Part shown: in pieces, positions 33,760-43,880 of the stretch
Numbering within the stretch: the first letter of the stretch is position 1
Layout of the letters: every line of letters begins with the position of its first letter
Assembly: GCA_016721185.1 (NCBI GenBank)
Contig: JADKIP010000003.1
Span: 1-63,964 of the forward strand
Direction: 5' to 3'
Origin: Candidatus Dechloromonas phosphorivorans
GTDB taxonomy: Bacteria > Pseudomonadota > Gammaproteobacteria > Burkholderiales > Rhodocyclaceae
Length of the DNA: 63,964 nucleotides
Notes under the pieces: generated by a model
The model's database searches: none
What the model was told of the DNA's origin: nothing
The model's input: the letters and a program-made list of their open reading frames with translations, nothing else
Made by a program: the position numbers and the translations under genes

Positions 33760-36205
33760 TCAAGAAAACCGCCGGTTCGTCATCTCGGCAATGCACGCCT
33801 GCAGCGCTTCAATCTCCAGCGGCTTGTGCTGCACGATCACCCCGCGATCCGCCATGCTGCGCATCAGTTTGGGGTCGGTGTCCCCGGTGATCAGCAAGGC
33901 CGGCAGCTTTTCGCCAAAGGTTTCTCTGGCCAGCGAAATCACATCGAAGCCGGTTTGCCCGGCACCCAGCCGGTAATCGGAAATCACGACATCGGGCGGA
34001 TCGCCAGCCAGTAGTTTCAGCAAATCCGTCGCTGTCTCTGCCGCCACCACTTGATGACCGACCGCCTCCAGCGCAGCACTCATGGCATTGAGCACCGCGG
34101 CATTGTCTTCCACCAGCGCAATGCGCAATGGCCGCGAGCCCGACGCCCGCCTCGCCTCGACCCGGCTAGCGCGGCCAAGGGGGAGTTCGATGGCGAACAT
34201 CGAGCCTTTGCCCAGCTTTGAGCTGACGCGAATCTGCAACCCAAGCAGGCTGGCCGTCTTGGCCACAATCGCCAGGCCAAGGCCGCTGCCGCGATTGCGC
34301 TCACCCGGCCCGAGTTGCCTGAATTCCTCAAAAATTTCGCAAATTTTATCGTCGGGAATGCCGATACCCGTATCACGCACTTCCACCCACATTTTTCCTT
34401 GATAACGCCGGCAGCCAATCAGCACGCCACCGGATTCGGTATAGCGAATCGCATTCGAGATCAGGTTGCCGATAATCCGCTTCAACAACACCGGATCGGT
34501 GCAAATGGTCAGGCCAGAGCCGATGCAACGCAGCCGCAGCCCTTTCAAGATGGCTTCAGGCGTATGGATCGAAACGAGATTGTCGAGAATCTCGGCCACT
34601 GCGAAATCTCTCACCTCCGGCGTCACCACCCCGGCGTCCAGTTTGGAAATATCAAGCAGGTCAGTCAGCAACTCATTCAGGCTGGAAACACAGCTGGTCA
34701 AATTGCTGACCAGCTTGGCATCGGCCGGTGCCAACTTGTTCTTCAACATGCCGATGTACAAAGTCAGGGCAAAAAGCGGCTGGCGCAAATCATGGCTGGC
34801 CGCCGCCAGAAACCGCGATTTGGCATGATTGGCATGCTCGGCCTCGGCCTTGGCCAGCTTCTGTTCATCAACCGCCCGCTTCAATTCGGTAATGTCCTCA
34901 TGCGCCACCACCGCCCCGCGACGCGGCGTTGGCAACGCACGCACATTCATCCGGAACCAGCGCTGCCCATCCGGCAAATGACTGCAATAATCGAGCGTAA
35001 TCGCACTGCGGTGGCCCAGCAGCACTTCCTCGATCGCCCCCCAAAACACCGCAATCCACCATCTGGCAAGGCTGCCCACGGGCTGATCCGCAGGTGCTGC
35101 AATAGTGCAAACCCTGCTCCCGCTCCGCCAGCACCGGGCTGTAGTTGGCCGCAACAAAACTCTCCCATGACTGATTGGCGGCCACGATCTGGCCATTTTC
35201 ATCAAGCACGACAATCTGCGCGGTCAACGAATTAATAATGGCAACATTGAAGGCCTCGCTCTCGCGCAACCGGTCGTTCATTGCCCTGGCCTCGGTAATA
35301 TCCTGGGCAAAACCCGCCGTGCCAATAACGTGCCCATCCAGCATGACAGGCGACTTCCAGGTTTCAAACCAGCGTTTTCCCTGAGTGGATTCAACCAGCT
35401 CCTGAATCCGTTTGCTTGTGCCGTTATCCAGCACCCAACGGTCATCGGCACGGAAACCCTCAGCCATCTCCTTCGGATAAACATCGAAGTCATTCAGGCC
35501 AACCAGGGCATCTGGCGATGGGTAACCGATATTTCGGGCAAATTGGATGTTGACCGCAAGATATCGGCTCTGCTCGTCTTTCAGCCAGGCCAGACAGGGA
35601 ATATTGTCAAGAATGGCTTGCCGGTCACGGTCGGCCCGACGGATGTTTTGCTCCAGGCGCTTGTGCTCGGTGATGTCGGTCAGCGCCAGATTGCAGACCA
35701 CGCCTTGGGCATCGGCCACCGCGTCAATCCGAATTTCAACGACATTTCCCTTGCCTGACGGATGCAGGCGCAGTTCGCAGGTTTCGATCTCGCCGCTGGC
35801 CAATACCTGGCGCAGGAAAGTATTGAACATCGGCACATCGTCGCCCACCACGTAAGCCGCAACTCGCTGGCCGTGCAGCGCCGAGCGCTCCAGGCCGAGC
35901 AAACGGCAGCCCGCCAGATTGGCCAAACGGATCGTGCTGTCAGTCCCGACACTGAAGTAGGCCACCGGCGCAAACTCATACAGATCGATGAAACGCTGAC
36001 CGGCTTCGGCAGCCGCCAGCGCCGCCTGCAAGGACTCGTTCTGCATTTCCAGCTCGATCTGATGCACCTGCAACTCATGCAGCAAACGCTGCATTTCATT
36101 GCTTGATTGCGCCTCACCGCTCGGCGAGTACTGACGCTTCAGCCTTTGCTCGGCCTGATTGCGCAATCCATCAGCCGGACTCACCAGATTTTTCGTATTT
36201 TTCAC
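33760..36205 (-). CDS. hybrid sensor histidine kinase: PAS-PAS-PAS-HisKA-HATPase-REC (one frameshift)
   Basis: About 815 residues. N-terminal MQRLLHELQVHQIELEMQNE helix, then PAS 1 (FIDLYEFAPVAYFSVGTDST), PAS 2 (ILDNIPCLAWLKDEQSRYLA), PAS 3 (VAIINSLTAQIVVLDENGQIV) with a cysteine-rich insert (HYCSTCG...PCQMVDCG), HisKA (RFLAAASHDLRQPLFALTLY), ATPase (NLISNAIRYTESGG, VRDTGIGIPDD, GSGLGLAIVAKTASLLG) and a receiver (ALVEDNAAVLNAM, VVISDYRLGAGQTGFD). The sequence F/LRQPL is typical of orphan hybrid kinases of this clade. The frame breaks in a C run (CCCCCC) at ~35040. No membrane helix: cytoplasmic. It is 33 bases after the next kinase gene, so one operon with it. Confidence 0.9.
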
Positions 36206-36238
36206 GGCTGACCTTTCATCTTACTTTTGATGGCTCGT

Positions 36239-37689
36239 TCAAACACCCTGCGCCGCAGAATCCTGCGGTCGACTCAAATATTTGAGCAAAATCCGGGAGA
36301 GTCGCGCCGGATCAACCGGCTTTGTAATGAAGTCGTTCATCCCGGCGCTCAGGCAACGCTCGCACTCGCTGGCAAAGGCGTTCGCCGTCAAGGCCAGAAT
36401 CGGGGTCGCTTGATGCCCAGGCAGTTGGCGAATCGCCTTCGTCGCCTCGATACCGTCCATTTTGGGCATTTGCATATCCATCAAGATCAACGCGTAGTCA
36501 TTTTTTTCGGCCAGTTGCAGCGCCGCCAAACCGTCCTCGGCGGTTTCAACCACAAGCCCCACATCTTCCAGCAGCATTTGCGCAATTTCCCGGTTAATCG
36601 GCTCGTCCTCAACCAGCAATAGGCGCTTGCCGCCATGTTCGCGCCGCAAGGTTTCCTCGTCACTTTCCAGCGCTGTCGCGGCGCTGGCCGAAGGAAGTTT
36701 CTCCCCTTTGCCCAGCCAGGCGGTAAACCAGAAAACACTGCCTTCACCCGGCGTGCTGTCCACGCCGGCATCGCCCCCCATCAGGCGGGCAATCTGGCGG
36801 GTGATCGCCAAACCCAGGCCGCTGCCGCCAAAGCGCCGTGTCGTTGAACTATCGGCCTGGCTGAACGGTTCAAAAAGCAGCGCCTGCTCGGCCGGCGAAA
36901 TACCGATGCCGGTATCGGCCACCTCAAAGCGCAGCAAGTAACCGTTGGCAGTTTCTTCAAGCTTGCTGCCGCGCAGGGTAATTTTGCCCCGCTCGGTAAA
37001 CTTGATGGCGTTACTGAGGTAATTGACCAGCGCCTGCGCCAGGCGAGTACGGTCGCCGCGCAAGCTTGCTGGCAACGCCGTCATCTGGATCGAGAGCTGC
37101 AAGCCCTTGGCATGGGCGCTGGCATTGATCACCGGCACCACGTCCTGTAGCAGTTCGGCAATACTGAAATCCTGATGCTCCAGATCGAAGCGGCCAGCTT
37201 CGATTTTGGAAAGATCGAGAATGCTGTTGATCACGCCAAGCAGATGGCGGCCGCAAGCTTCGATGGTATCGAGCTTTTCGCCTGCGCTGGCGTCACGCCC
37301 TGGCGCCGCATCAGGTGCGCTGAACCGAGAATGCCGTTCATCGGCGTCCTGATCTCGTGACTCATATTGGAGAGAAAGGCACTTTTGGCGCGACTGGCCG
37401 CTTCGGCAGCGTTGCGTGCAGCGACCAGTTCGGTGGTCCGTGCCGCGACCAGTTTTTCCAGATGCGCGTTAAGGCCGCTCGCATCCTTGAGTGCCGCTTC
37501 CATTTCAGCCGTCCGGCGCAACTCTTCGTTCTGCATTTCCAGCTCGATTTGATGGACCTGCAGTTCATGCAACAAGCGCTGGGTGTCCACTTCACTCATT
37601 ACCCGCCCAGCGGCTTCGCGCACCTCGACGATTGCCTCGGCGCGCCGGCGCAATCCCGCAGATTTTTCATCAAAAAAACGCTGTTCCAT
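36239..37689 (-). CDS. hybrid sensor histidine kinase: coiled coil-HisKA-HATPase-REC (one frameshift)
   Basis: About 484 residues. N-terminal coiled coil with the same TQRLLHELQVHQIELEMQNE helix as the neighbouring kinase, then HisKA (SRAKSAFLSNMSHEIRTPMNG), after a frame break at ~37278 (one A lost, family reads AKKLDTIEACGRHLLG) INSILDLSKIEAGRF, ATPase (NYLSNAIKFTERG, VADTGIGISPAEQ, RFGGSGLGLAITRQIARLMGG) and REC (LLLVEDEPINREIAQMLLE, LILMDMQMPKMDG, ITKPVDPARLS). No sensory domain apart from the coil, so it probably receives its input from the CheB-CheR-PAS protein 7 bases upstream. One exact reverse dispersed word lies inside its 3' end (36263-36273). Confidence 0.92.
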
Positions 37690-37695
37690 GAGGAA

Positions 37696-40298
37696 TCAAG
37701 TCTCCCGTTTTCTCAACTCGGCCTCGAGCTGCTTGATCTCGGTAATGTCAATGAAGGTCACAACAACCCCGTCGATCACATTGTCCTGTGTGCGATACGG
37801 CATGATACGAACGCGATACCAGCGGCCATCCTTCGTCCTTGCCTGCTGCTCGCGGAAGACCAGGTTGGAAAGCACAGCCATCGCATCGGCCTGCAACTGG
37901 GGGTAGTCGAGGTCGGTCACGATGTCGGACAGCGAGCGCCCGACATCGGCCGGAATAAACTTGAAAAGATGCGTCGCGTAAGTGGTGTAGCGGCGCAGTT
38001 TCATCTGACTGTCGAGGAAGATGGTGGCGATTTCCGTGCTGTTCAGCAGGTTCGTCATGTCGTTGCGCGCCCAGGTCAGGGCGTCTACTTTTGATTGCAA
38101 TTCGGCGTTCACCGTCTGCAACTCTTCGTTCATCGACTGCAACTCTTCCTTCGAGGTGGTCAGTTCTTCATTGGATGCCTGCAGTTCCTCGTTGGCCGAT
38201 TTGGCTTCTTCGACGGAAGTCTGCATTTCTTCATGGGTGCTGCGCAGGGCTTCACGCGTTTGCTGCAACTCCAGCGTCAAAGCGCCTTCCCGGTCCGAGG
38301 CGGCGGTTTTGGCTTTTTTCCGGCCGCCGGAGGGCATCGAGACATCGGTAAAAACGATCAACACCCGGTTGCGCAGTGCCTCGGGATTTTCGATGCCCTG
38401 AACGGTGACGTTGATAATCTGCGTGCCGCCGTTGGTACCAACTTGCAGGCCGTTGAGGTGAATCGGCTGGCTCTGGTGCAGCGCATTGCGAATAACGCCG
38501 GGCAGGGCGTCGCGCAAACCGTCGCGGGCCATCGCATGAATATTCATGTTGACCTTGCCCGCCGCCGGCTCCAGGTATTTGCCGGTACGCCCGCTGATGT
38601 AAATAATGTCGCCGTCGCCATTGACCAGCACCGCGGCCGGCGCGTAATTTTGCTGGATCAACTGGTCGGTCTGATATTCCAGGCTTTGGCGAAAATCAGG
38701 CGGGACAACCCCATCAAGTGGCGAGACATCCGACAGCCTTTTCGGCTGAAAATCCAGTCGGAAGGGTTGCGAAGTCTGCTCGAGGCGCTCGAAAACACGA
38801 ATTTTTTTATCCATGGGCGAGAACATGTCCGTGAAATTACCAACGGTTTCAGCACTGCCAAGGATCAGGATGCCCTGACGATTGAGCGCGCAATGGAAAA
38901 TCGGCATCAAGCGCTTTTGCAGCTCCGAGCCAAAATAGATCAGCAGGTTTCGGCAGGAAAGCAGGTCGAGCTTGGTAAATGGCGGGTCGGAGATGACGTT
39001 CTGCACGGCGAAAACCACCATCTCGCGAATGTCTTTATTGACGCGATAGCCTTGATCTTCGGGAATGAAGAAACGCGAGAGCCGCTCGGCCGAGACGTCG
39101 GCGACGATATTGTCGGGATAAATCGCCCGCCGCGCCCTGTCGACCGCATCCGGGTCAAGATCGGTGGCGTAAATCTGCAGGGTGAAATGCCCTTCCGGCC
39201 GGAGCTTTTCAAGCACCTCCCGGAAGACCATGGCCAGCGAATAAGCCTCTTCGCCACTTGAGCAGGCCGGCACCCAGGCGCGCAGCAGTCGGCCTTCGGG
39301 ATATTTGGCCAGCAACGCGGGGATGGCGCTTGAGCGCAGGAATTCCCAGAGTTGCGGATCACGAAAGAAGTTGGTGACGCCGATCAGCAATTCCCTGAAG
39401 AGCAGGTCAATCTCCTGCGGGTTTTCACGCAGGTAGAGCGTGTAACTGGCAATCCCGTCAATCTGCAGCAGCGCCGTGCGCCGTTCAATGCGCCGATAGA
39501 GGGTGCTGGTTTGTACAGCGAGAAATCGTTGCCGGTGCGGTTGCGCAGCAGGGCAATGACGCGCTCGAGCGAACTATGGGCGCCGCTTTCGGGGATCAGA
39601 TCAAGCGGCATGCTGCGCGGCGTCAACTGAAGATAACTGATGATGCGGGCCGGCAGTTCTTCCGGCGCGGCGACGATATCGACAATGCCGGTTTTGATTG
39701 CGCTGTTCGGCATACTGTCGGCCTTGGCCGTTGCCGGGGCCTGAACGGCGGTGAGACCGGATTCTTCCTTGATGGCGCCCAGCCCGAGCATGCCGTCCGA
39801 GCCCATGCCGGAAAGAATGACCCCAACGGCTTTTTCACCTTGCGCCTCAGCCAGCGAGCGAAAGAAGAAATCGATCGGCAAGCGTAGACCACGGCGCTCG
39901 GTTGGCGCCTGCAGATGCAGGCGGCCCAGCCGAAGCGCGATGTCCTTGTTGGGCGGAATGACGTAAATGCTGTTGGGCTTGACCGGCAAACGATCGGCGG
40001 CTTCAACCACCGGCATCCGGGTTGAGCGCTGGAGCAGTTCCGGCAAGGTACTGACGTAGTTGGGGTCAAGATGCTGAACGATGACAAAAGCCATCCCAGT
40101 ATCCGGCGGCAGATGGGCCAAAAATGCATCAAGCGCCTCCAGACCACCCGCCGAACAGCCAATGCCGACGACGGGAAAATCAAGGCTCGGCAACGTACGA
40201 TCTTCAGGCACCGGCGCTTCTTTCTTGCCGGGCCGGGCTTTAGGCGAATTGCTCGACGGTGTTCCTGCCACACCGCGAGAAGGGCCGGGTTTAGCCAT
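37696..40298 (-). CDS. CheB-CheR-PAS fusion protein (one frameshift)
   Basis: About 868 residues. CheB methylesterase part: VVGIGCSAGGLEALDAFL (Ser ~49), FVIVQHLDPNY (His ~76), ILSGMGSDGMLG (Asp ~170), so the triad is intact; no receiver domain precedes it. CheR methyltransferase part: GVTNFFRDPQLWEFLR, RAWVPACSSGEEAYSLAM, IYATDLDPDAVDRARR, and KLDLLSCRNLLIYFG. Then a helical region of heptads (SANEELQASNEELTTSKEELQ) and a PAS domain (FLDSQMKLRRYTTYA ... DITEIKQLEAEL). This architecture is known from non-flagellar sensory systems, often beside hybrid kinases as here. The frame breaks at ~39510 by one lost A (SLYKTSTLYRRIERR restored). First gene of a three-gene run; cytoplasmic. Confidence 0.93.
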
Positions 40299-40596
40299 AT
40301 TTCTTCTCCATTAATATTCCGAAAGTATAGTCCCGGCGCCGGTAACTGTGAAATATGCAATCTTCGTTAATTTTGAATATTTGTGCGTAGAAACAGGTAT
40401 TGCCGAAGGAGTGGCGAAGGTTTAGTGCGTTGATTAAACGACGCTAGCGGGAAGAGTTCGTAACTCAAAACCCGTTTTTCGTCATCTCCGTATCGGCGGG
40501 AATCCAGTTAAATCGCGCCAAACTTGAGCCGGCGGTTTTTTCCCGATTTTTACGGTTGACCGCAGCATTCAGGCCGATGCAGCGCCGTTGGCAAAA
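40299..40596. other. intergenic upstream of the CheB-CheR gene and after glpK
   Basis: About 300 bp with no gene; contains one exact dispersed word at 40555-40565. Confidence 0.5.
40555..40565 (+). repeat. dispersed word GTYGACCGCAG, intergenic copy
   Basis: Exact copy in gatttttacgGTTGACCGCAGcattc, again preceded by a T run, 32 bases from the glpK stop. Confidence 0.7.
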
Positions 40597-42084
40597 TTAG
40601 CCCCGCCAGGCCCGCGCCAGCGCAACCGCAGCGTGCCAGCGCTGGCAACGGTGCTGGCGTTCGGCATCGCTGATTGCTGGCTCAAAGCGGCGGTCAAGTT
40701 GCCAGTGCGCCGCCACTTCCTCGCGGCTGGCCCATAGCCCGACGCCGATACCGGCCAGATAGGCGGCACCGAGGGCGGTGGTTTCGGTGATTTTCGGGCG
40801 CAGGACAGGGACGCCGAGCAGGTCGGCCTGCATTTGCATCAACAGATCATTCCGTGCCGCACCGCCGTCGACGCGGAGTTCGGCGAGCGGAATACCGGCG
40901 TCGGCGGTCATTGCCCCGACCAGATCGGCGCTTTGCAGGGCAATGGCTTCGAGGCCGGCGCGGGCGATGTGGGCGGCCGTGCTGCCGCGCGTCATGCCGA
41001 GCAAGGTGCCGCGCGCCTGCGCATCCCACCACGGCGCGCCGAGCCCGGCAAAGGCTGGCACCATGACAATGCCGCCACTGTCGGGCACGCTGCCGGCGAG
41101 CGCTTCAACCTCCGCCGCGCGGGTGATGAAGCCGAGCCCATCGCGCAACCACTGGGTGATGGCACCGGCCATGAAGACACTGCCTTCGAGCGCGAAGACG
41201 GTTTCGCCGCCCTGCCGCCAGGCGATGGTGGTGAGCAAGCCGTGGCTGGAAACAGTCGCCGTGGTGCCGGTATTCATCAGCAAAAAACAGCCGGTGCCGT
41301 AGGTGTTTTTGGCCATGCCGGGGCTGAAACAGGCTTGGCCGAAGGTGGCGGCCTGCTGGTCACCGGCAATGCCGGCGATGGGAATCGGCTGGCCGAAAAG
41401 CCGGGCTTCGGTGTGATCGACGATGCCGGCGCTGGCGACAATGTCGGGCAAGACGGCGCGCGGGATATTGAGGATGGCGAGCAGTTCGTCATCCCAATCG
41501 CCCCGGTGAATGTCGAAAAGCAGCGAGCGGGAGGCATTTGAAACGTCGGTGACGTGCCGGCGCCCGCCGGTCAAATGCCAGGTTAACCAGCAGTCGACCG
41601 TACCAAACGCCAGTTCGCCGCGTTCCGCCCGAGCGCGGAGATCAGGCTGCACATCCAGCAGCCAGGCCAGCTTGGTGCCGGAAAAATAGGGGTCGATGAC
41701 CAGCCCGGTGCGGCAGCGGAACAAGGCTTCATGGCCGGCGGCGACCAAATCGGCGCAATGCGCTGCCGTGCGCCGATCCTGCCAGACAATGGCGCGGCCA
41801 AGCGGCCGGCCACTGGCACGTTCCCAGAGCATTGTCGTTTCGCGCTGGTTGGCGATACCAATCGCGGCCAGATCAGCGATTGCAATGCCGGCGCGGGACA
41901 AGGCTTCGTAGGCGCAGGTGAGCTGGCTTTGCCAGATTTCGTCGGGGTCATGTTCAACCCAGCCGGGTTGGGGGAAATATTGTGTCAGTTCGCGCTGGGC
42001 GCTGGCGCCCGATTGACCGTTGGCGTCGAAAACAATGGCGCGGGAACTGGTCGTACCTTGGTCGAGGGCGAGGATGTATTTCAT
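40597..42084 (-). CDS. glpK: glycerol kinase
   Basis: Phosphorylates glycerol to glycerol 3-phosphate, substrate for the adjacent GlpD. 495 residues, intact. MKYILALDQGTTSSRAIVFD is the FGGY start (ATP loop DQGTTS); QREITQYFPQPGWVEHDPDEIW is closely matched (REL form), IGIANQRETTMLW and GRAIVWQDRRTA follow, then SNASRSLLFDI, GIAGDQQAATFGQ, the KNTYGTGCFLLMNTG block (FGGY signature 2 region) and GGAARNDLLMQMQADLLGVPV. Start overlaps the repaired glpD stop as ATGA, so translational coupling is likely. Confidence 0.96.
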   Translation of the reverse strand: MKYILALDQGTTSSRAIVFDANGQSGASAQRELTQYFPQPGWVEHDPDEIWQSQLTCAYEALSRAGIAIADLAAIGIANQRETTMLWERASGRPLGRAIVWQDRRTAAHCADLVAAGHEALFRCRTGLVIDPYFSGTKLAWLLDVQPDLRARAERGELAFGTVDCWLTWHLTGGRRHVTDVSNASRSLLFDIHRGDWDDELLAILNIPRAVLPDIVASAGIVDHTEARLFGQPIPIAGIAGDQQAATFGQACFSPGMAKNTYGTGCFLLMNTGTTATVSSHGLLTTIAWRQGGETVFALEGSVFMAGAITQWLRDGLGFITRAAEVEALAGSVPDSGGIVMVPAFAGLGAPWWDAQARGTLLGMTRGSTAAHIARAGLEAIALQSADLVGAMTADAGIPLAELRVDGGAARNDLLMQMQADLLGVPVLRPKITETTALGAAYLAGIGVGLWASREEVAAHWQLDRRFEPAISDAERQHRCQRWHAAVALARAWRG

Positions 42085-43666
42085 GGATTTGTCTCTGTTT
42101 CCAGAGTTTTATCTTGGGCTGATTTTTCTGCCCTGCTTCCTCCAGCATTTCCCGCCCCAGCCAGTCGGCGAATGCCTGCCGTTGGGCGGCGCTCATGAAC
42201 AGCCCCGCCTTGGTACGACGCCAGAGAATGTCGTCGGCGGTTTGTGCCCATTCATGGGCGATGAAATAGCGGGCCTCGTACTCGGTCAGGCCGCCACCAA
42301 AATCACGGCCTAGCGGGCTGGGGATGTCGGTCGCCGTATCGGTGCCCGTGTTGGCAGGCATTTCGCTAACCAAACTGATGTTGGCGAGCAGATTCTCCGC
42401 ACGCGTGCCGTGACGGCTGACCAGCCCGGCGAGGATTTCCGCCGGAATATTCGGGTGGATATTTTGCAGGCGCACGACGATTTCATTGGCCGATTCGCTG
42501 CCTTCACTGCCCGGCAACGCGGCATCCAACGTCCACGCTGGCGCCGCCTCGGGAAAATAGAGGGTCAGTTTTTGCATGGCTTTTTCGGCCAGCGAGCGGT
42601 AGGTGGTGAGTTTGCCGCCGAAGACGGAAAGCGCCGGCGGGGTGTCCGCATCAAGTTGCAGCACGTATTCCCGCGAAACCGAGGAGGGATCGGCCCGGCC
42701 GTCATCGTAAAGCGGGCGAACGCCGGCGAAGGACCAGACCACTTGCGCGGCGGTAACCGGCACCCGCAGGTAGCGATTGGCGGCGGCGCAGAGGTAATCG
42801 ACTTCGGCGGCGCTGATTTGCGGCTCGATGGCGGGCTCGGTAACGCGGCTGTCGGTGGTGCCGATCAGCGTGAATTGCTGGCAGAAGGGCAGGAGAAAGA
42901 CGATCCGGCCATCTTCATTTTGCAGCGTAAATGCGTGTTGACCGCAGTAAAGGCGCGGCACGACGATGTGGCTGCCGCGCACGAGCTGAACACTGGCTTT
43001 TTTGGGCAATTCGGGAATGGAGGCGACGACCTGCGCCACCCAGGGGCCAGCGGCATTGACGATGCCCAGCGCGGCGATCTCGATTTCTTCGCCGCTGCCG
43101 AGATTGCTGATCCGGGCGCGCCAGAAATCGCCATCCCGCCGGGCACCGAGAAAGCGATGGCGGTTGAGGATATGGGCGCCGCGCTCACGGGCGTCAATCA
43201 GGTTGGTGATGACCAGACGGGCGTCGTCGACCTGGACATCGGCGTAGGTGAAGCCCTGTTTGAGATCCGCCCGCAGCGCCTCGCCGAAGGGCGATTTGGC
43301 CAGATTGACGGCGGCGGCACGGGGCAAATCACCACTCGCCAGCCAGTCGTAAAACGCCAGGCCCAGACGCAGCATCCAGACCGGGCGCAGAGCCGGGGTA
43401 TGCGGCAGCACAAAGGTCATCGGGCGGGTGAGATGGCGCGCTGTACGCAGCAAAACGCTGCGCTCCCGAAGTGCCTCGGCAACCAGGCCGAAGGCGTATT
43501 GCTCGAGATAACGCAGGCCGCCGTGCAGTAATTTGCTGCTGGCCCAGGAAGTGGCGCCGCCCGGGTCGCCCTGCTCCACCAGCGTTACCGACAGGCCGCG
43601 CCCGGCGGCGTCCCGCGCAATGCCGGCGCCATTGATGCCACCGCCAACGATCAAAAGATCCTGCAT
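42081..43666 (-). CDS. glpD: aerobic glycerol-3-phosphate dehydrogenase (probable frameshift near 3' end)
   Basis: FAD enzyme at the inner membrane that passes electrons from glycerol 3-phosphate to quinone. MQDLLIVGGGINGAGIARDA is the dinucleotide fold; then GDPGGATSWASSKLLHGGLRYLE (G-G-T-S-x-x-S-S-K family pattern), ALGIVNAAGPWV, LIGTTDSRV, SFAGVRPLYDDG, SREYVLQLD and FGGKLTTYRSLAEKAM. Met 43666 fits the family start. In the given sequence the frame runs on 127 bases into glpK; shifting frame at ~42140 gives a TGA overlapping the glpK ATG and a normal length of ~528 residues, so I place the stop there. Contains one exact dispersed word (42937-42947). Upstream neighbour is divergent. Confidence 0.93.
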
Positions 43667-43862
43667 GACGCCTCCCCAGTTCAGTGGATGGAGAATGCTT
43701 TGCTTCGTCGAAAGTATCTGCGCCGTTCCGGGGAACGTCAATTGTTACGGTGGCGATCAAAACGATGGCGCTTTCCGGCAACAATTTTTTCGAGCGCTTG
43801 TCGAACCGGTAACAAAAAAATGCTGCTGGCCGAGGTTTTTGCTTAGAATCTAGGTATCAATA

Positions 43863-43879
43863 ATTTGTCTAGGACAAAT
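43863..43879. promoter_or_regulatory. perfect inverted repeat ATTTGTC-TAG-GACAAAT covering the ribosome site of the FAD oxidoreductase gene
   Basis: Seven-base arms (43863-43869, 43873-43879) around TAG, ending one base before the ATG. AGGA, the only Shine-Dalgarno candidate, lies within the repeat. It could be an operator for a dimeric repressor or, as RNA, a hairpin that hides the ribosome site. No regulator is encoded next to it. Confidence 0.55.
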
Positions 43880-43880
43880 A

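Noticed and set aside
38095..39261. 388-codon plus-strand open frame
   Set aside because: Antisense shadow of the CheB-CheR-PAS gene; no family pattern.
42410..43531. 373-codon plus-strand open frame
   Set aside because: Antisense shadow of glpD caused by high GC at third positions.
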